In this document: positions 61,237 to 64,000 of the stretch, piece by piece
Position numbering within the stretch: the stretch's first letter is position 1
How the letters are laid out: each line of letters opens with the position of its first letter
From: SAR202 cluster bacterium bin87
Lineage (GTDB): Bacteria; Chloroflexota; Dehalococcoidia; Lucifugimonadales; UBA3495
NCBI GenBank assembly: GCA_002238825.1
Contig: MPNC01000004.1
Location: forward strand, 69,241-133,240
Length of the DNA stretch: 64,000 nucleotides
Direction of reading: 5' to 3'
Program-made: the position numbers and the translations under genes
The notes under the pieces: generated by a model
What the model saw: the letters and a program-made list of their open reading frames with translations, nothing else
What the model was told of the DNA's origin: nothing
Database searches by the model: none

Positions 61237-61923
61237 TTACTGCGTCCGGAACTGCGGCGCCATCAGCCCCACCTGCAGCGACGGCGGCAGGTTGTTGCGC
61301 GTGACCTGCATGCGGCCCTGGGGCTGCAGGCTTCCCTCGGCCACTCCCAGTTCCCGCAGGAACGCCTCCGGACCTTCTGGCTCCACGGCCGAGGGCTCCC
61401 GTTCGCCCCGGTAGTGCATCGGGATGAGCCAGCGCGCGTCCAGTTGCTGCGCCGTCTGGTTGATGGCGCGATATGAAAGCAGGTTGTGGTCGGATCCGCC
61501 GGCCGGGGCCAGCACCACTTCGGCCGGGCCGATGAGGTCGATCTGCTGCGCCGTCAGCGGCTGGGTGATGTTCCCCAGGTGGCACACGTTGATTCCGTCC
61601 AGCGCGATGGCGAACGCCACGTTGCGCTTGCTGCGTGGGGTGTCCTCGGGCAGCGGCGTCATCACCGCGCGGATGGTGATGCCCTGGAACTCATACTCGC
61701 CGGGCGTGTCAAACACCCGCGGCTGGCCGTCGACCTCACGTGCGCTGTTGTGCATGGGGTCGTCGTGGCTGACAGTGACCCCCACCGCGTCGACCATCTG
61801 CCTCGGGTCGACCTGCACGCCGAGGCCACCGACGCCGGAGGCATAGGGGTCGGTGATGATCGACAGGCCCGCGTTGGTTGACCGCAGCCTGAAACAGGCG
61901 TGTCCCAGCCAGTAGATGTCCAT
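61237..61923 (-). CDS. Metallo-beta-lactamase-fold hydrolase, UlaG-like
   Basis: The 228-residue protein begins MDIYWLGHACFRLRS and has VTVSHDDPMHN, PGEYEFQGITIRAVMTPLPEDTPRSKRNVAFAI, GINVCHLGNIT and LIPMHYRG. The order is that of UlaG-type MBL proteins, but the canonical HxHxDH is represented by SHDDPMHN, so metal coordination may be altered. No partner is evident; bioY follows upstream on the same strand by 12 bases. Confidence 0.82.
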   Translation of the reverse strand: MDIYWLGHACFRLRSTNAGLSIITDPYASGVGGLGVQVDPRQMVDAVGVTVSHDDPMHNSAREVDGQPRVFDTPGEYEFQGITIRAVMTPLPEDTPRSKRNVAFAIALDGINVCHLGNITQPLTAQQIDLIGPAEVVLAPAGGSDHNLLSYRAINQTAQQLDARWLIPMHYRGEREPSAVEPEGPEAFLRELGVAEGSLQPQGRMQVTRNNLPPSLQVGLMAPQFRTQ

Positions 61924-61935
61924 GGGTTTCTGAGG

Positions 61936-62592
61936 CTACTCCGCGCCGTGGTCGGGTTTGGCGGCGAACCGGTCCAGCAGAGCCCATCCTGCGGGCACCG
62001 CCAGGCTCGCCACGATGAGCTTTGCCAGGTCGCCGGCGACGAAGGGGAGCAGGCCGCACTGCCACACGTTGGCGCAGCCCCAGGCCTCCGCCACGTTGGC
62101 CGGCAGGAACAGGTTCAGCTGGATCAATCCTGGCACGTAGAGCACGGCGTTGCCCAGCAGCATGGCCGCCAGTATCCAGGGGCGCCGGTTCCATCCCCGT
62201 TGGCACAGCCAGCCCACCAGCGCGGCCGCCGGTATGAAGCCGACGATGTATCCGCCCGACGGCAGCAGCCAGAACCAGCCGGAGGCTCCGCCGGCGAAGA
62301 AGGGCAGGAAGGCTCCCTCTACGGCGTAGAGCGCCAGCGCCAGGCCGCCGCGCCAGCCCCCCAGCATCGCGCCCACCAGCAGAACGGCAAAGGTCTGCCC
62401 GGTGATGGGCACGGGCGTGAACCCCAGGGGTATCTTGATCTGCGCGAATAGCGCGACCAGCAGGCTGCCGGCGACGATCAGGGCAACGTCCCTGGCGATG
62501 CGTCGCGCGCCGGCCGATTCGGGCAGAATCAGGTCCGCGAGGGTGCCGGGGAGGGGTGGAGAGGGGAGGGAAACAGCGGTTCGCGTTTGCAT
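61936..62592 (-). CDS. bioY: Biotin transporter substrate-binding component BioY
   Basis: The 218-residue membrane protein has about six hydrophobic segments with IPLGFTPVPITGQTFAVLLVGAMLGGWRGGLALALYAVEGAFLPFFAGG, PSGGYIVGFIPAAALVG and NLFLPANVAEAWGCANVWQCGLLPFVAGDLAKLIVA, the BioY signature. It takes up biotin alone or with an energy-coupling module; none is encoded in the window. ATG 62592 is the first in frame. Confidence 0.93.
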   Translation of the reverse strand: MQTRTAVSLPSPPLPGTLADLILPESAGARRIARDVALIVAGSLLVALFAQIKIPLGFTPVPITGQTFAVLLVGAMLGGWRGGLALALYAVEGAFLPFFAGGASGWFWLLPSGGYIVGFIPAAALVGWLCQRGWNRRPWILAAMLLGNAVLYVPGLIQLNLFLPANVAEAWGCANVWQCGLLPFVAGDLAKLIVASLAVPAGWALLDRFAAKPDHGAE

Positions 62593-62769
62593 TTCTCTAA
62601 TATCGTACCACTTGCCCCACGCCCGTCAAACGAAACGATTTGTGCATCTCATTCAATTTTGCCGCACCTAAGTCCGCTCTACCGGGAGTATTGCAGTCAT
62701 CATGAGTGCCCGGCCGGTACCGTCACACGTTGCTGGCGCAGATTGCTGTGCGATACGAAGAGTGCGGCA

Positions 62770-62775
62770 TATAAT
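62770..62775 (+). promoter_or_regulatory. -10 element of the histidine kinase gene
   Basis: Perfect TATAAT, 48 bases before the ATG. No convincing -35 at standard spacing. Confidence 0.4.
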
Positions 62776-62823
62776 TGCGCGTGTATGTCACACCAGCCAG
62801 GTTGAGCAAAGGGCGATAAAGCA

Positions 62824-64000
62824 ATGAGATTTCTGATCAATCGATGGCGTCAGGTCGGCACACGACTCTACCTGGCGCTCGTTTTCGCCGTGGCGCTCAC
62901 GCTCCTGTCCAGCGCCGTCGGCATCTATTATTTCGAGCGCAGCGGAGACCTCAGTTACCGGATCCGCTCCGAGTCCGCACCGGCCGTCGACGCCGCGTGG
63001 GCAGCGGCCCTGTCCGCCGAGAAGCTGCGATCATACGGCCGTGAAGTCATCGCCGGTTCCGGCTCTGCCCCCACCGTCGCCGCCGCCTCTCGGGCGGAAG
63101 TGGGAGAACTCCTGACTGAGCTGGAAGATTCGCTGAGCCGGTTGGTTGCGCTGGAGGACATGGAGTTCCTCGCGCTGGCCGTCCAGGACGCCGCATACGG
63201 AATGGCCGGCGTAATTGACCGTTTGACAGCCGGCCCCGCCGCGTCGGAGAGGCCGGCCCTGGTGGCCGAGTTCAACGACAGCAGCGATGCGCTGGACCAG
63301 TCGGTCGGCCTCCTGGTGGACGGCGCCGGCCAGTACGCCGACGTGAACCTCGATGCAACGGTGGGCAGTTTCGACCAGGGGCGCGTATTGCTGGCGACTA
63401 TTTGCGCGATCAGCGTGGCGGCCGCCACCCTCACGGCGTGGATCTGGGTGGGCAACGGCGTGTTGCGCCGCCTGTCCCGCGTGTCGGACCGGATGCGCAG
63501 CATGGCCCAGGGCGACCTGGATACGCCGGTGCCCGAGGTTAGCCGCGACGAAATCGGTGAGCTCGCGCGGGCCCTGGAGGTCTTCCGACAGCATGCCCGT
63601 GAGGTGCAGCGTCTCAACCTGGTGGAACAGCTCTACCAGGAGTTGCGAGAGGCGAACAACGAGCTCCAGACCATGCAGGCGCGGCTGGTGGCGCAGGAGA
63701 AGCTGGCGGCGCTGGGTGAACTGGTCTCCGGTGTCGCCCATGAGATCAGCAACCCGCTGAATTTCGTGACGAACTTCACCCAGGGAGCCACCGAGCTCCA
63801 CAGCGAACTCACCGAGATGCTGGAAACCTACCGCGACGGCATGAAGTCCGAGGACGTTGCCCTGCTGGACGATATCACCAGTGAAATGAGCGACAGCCTG
63901 GGACGGGTGATCACCAATGGCGGCCGGGCGTTGGCTATCGTCGAGCGGATGCAGGGCTTGAGCGTGGATACCCGACCACCGGAACTGGCGGACGTGAATG
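62824..64000 (+). CDS. Sensor histidine kinase, truncated by the window end
   Basis: The frame is open from ATG 62824 to the last base (392 codons). Residues of about 14-36 and 197-218 are transmembrane helices that enclose an extracytoplasmic sensor rich in Ala. A HAMP linker follows (about 219-270), then a coiled coil (ELREANNELQTMQARLVAQEKLA), then the HisKA box LGELVSGVAHEISNPLNFVTNF with phospho-acceptor His306. The ATP-binding domain lies beyond the window. The HEISNPLNFV motif is typical of sensors that use large loop linkers, and the ligand is unknown. Confidence 0.9.
   Translation, partial: MRFLINRWRQVGTRLYLALVFAVALTLLSSAVGIYYFERSGDLSYRIRSESAPAVDAAWAAALSAEKLRSYGREVIAGSGSAPTVAAASRAEVGELLTELEDSLSRLVALEDMEFLALAVQDAAYGMAGVIDRLTAGPAASERPALVAEFNDSSDALDQSVGLLVDGAGQYADVNLDATVGSFDQGRVLLATICAISVAAATLTAWIWVGNGVLRRLSRVSDRMRSMAQGDLDTPVPEVSRDEIGELARALEVFRQHAREVQRLNLVEQLYQELREANNELQTMQARLVAQEKLAALGELVSGVAHEISNPLNFVTNFTQGATELHSELTEMLETYRDGMKSEDVALLDDITSEMSDSLGRVITNGGRALAIVERMQGLSVDTRPPELADVN

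Overview
The window looks like one stretch of a high-GC, probably free-living bacterial chromosome. No phage, plasmid replication, rRNA or transposase genes were recognised. Gene content (two acyl-CoA dehydrogenases, two luciferase-like flavin monooxygenases, an S15/CocE hydrolase, a copper nitrite reductase, a MoxR-DUF58-transglutaminase operon and a complete Urt urea transporter) together with the very many small dispersed palindromic repeats suggests a Chloroflexota (SAR202/Dehalococcoidia-like) genome. That assignment is inference from gene content and style, not from a marker gene. 

Layout. 0-10.5 kb: a gene tail, a putative zincin lipoprotein, a dialkylglycine-decarboxylase-like enzyme, an AbrB/VapC module, nirK (frameshifted by an 88-bp tandem duplication), a VOC protein, a lipoprotein, an AcuC-type deacetylase, and TrmI divergent from a DUF2203 protein. 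10.5-17.6 kb: a five-copy 73-bp hairpin array upstream of a Fic protein, a trypsin-like lipoprotein, an aldehyde dehydrogenase, DUF1330, a Phd/VapC module and Ogt. 17.6-27.3 kb: a minus-strand operon MoxR - two tandem HicB/HicA cassettes - DUF58 - TgpA, divergent from a large single-chain restriction-modification enzyme that carries an in-frame repeat insertion and an 18-bp x 5 minisatellite. 27.3-41 kb: acyl-CoA dehydrogenases bracketing PaREP1/HEPN proteins, YHS protein, flavin monooxygenases, HepT/MntA-like and HicA/HicB pairs, epoxide-hydrolase-like and aldo/keto reductase genes, and a STAS protein. 41-53.6 kb: a coherent nitrogen block on the minus strand, urtA-urtB-urtC-urtD-urtE-glnA-ureA-ureB-ureC-ureF-(PaREP1)-ureG-ureD, which imports urea, hydrolyses it and assimilates the ammonia. 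53.6-64 kb: an amidohydrolase, a methyltransferase, an ApeA-like HEPN protein, tRNA-Trp, an S15/CocE hydrolase with a small membrane protein, an MBL-fold protein, BioY, and a histidine kinase cut by the window end.

The most striking non-gene feature is a family of about 135-190 bp elements. They share an 18-bp terminal inverted repeat (CTCACGCGTACCCAGTTT) and, in several cases, are flanked by exact or near-exact 9-10 bp direct repeats. The same ends enclose at least two different cores, which makes them look like modular non-autonomous transposable elements (MITEs). A second set has the ends AGGGCCTTTCCAAAGT and also shows 9-10 bp flanking duplications. The elements sit between genes, including inside the urease operon, and one supplies the stop codon of a small membrane-protein gene.
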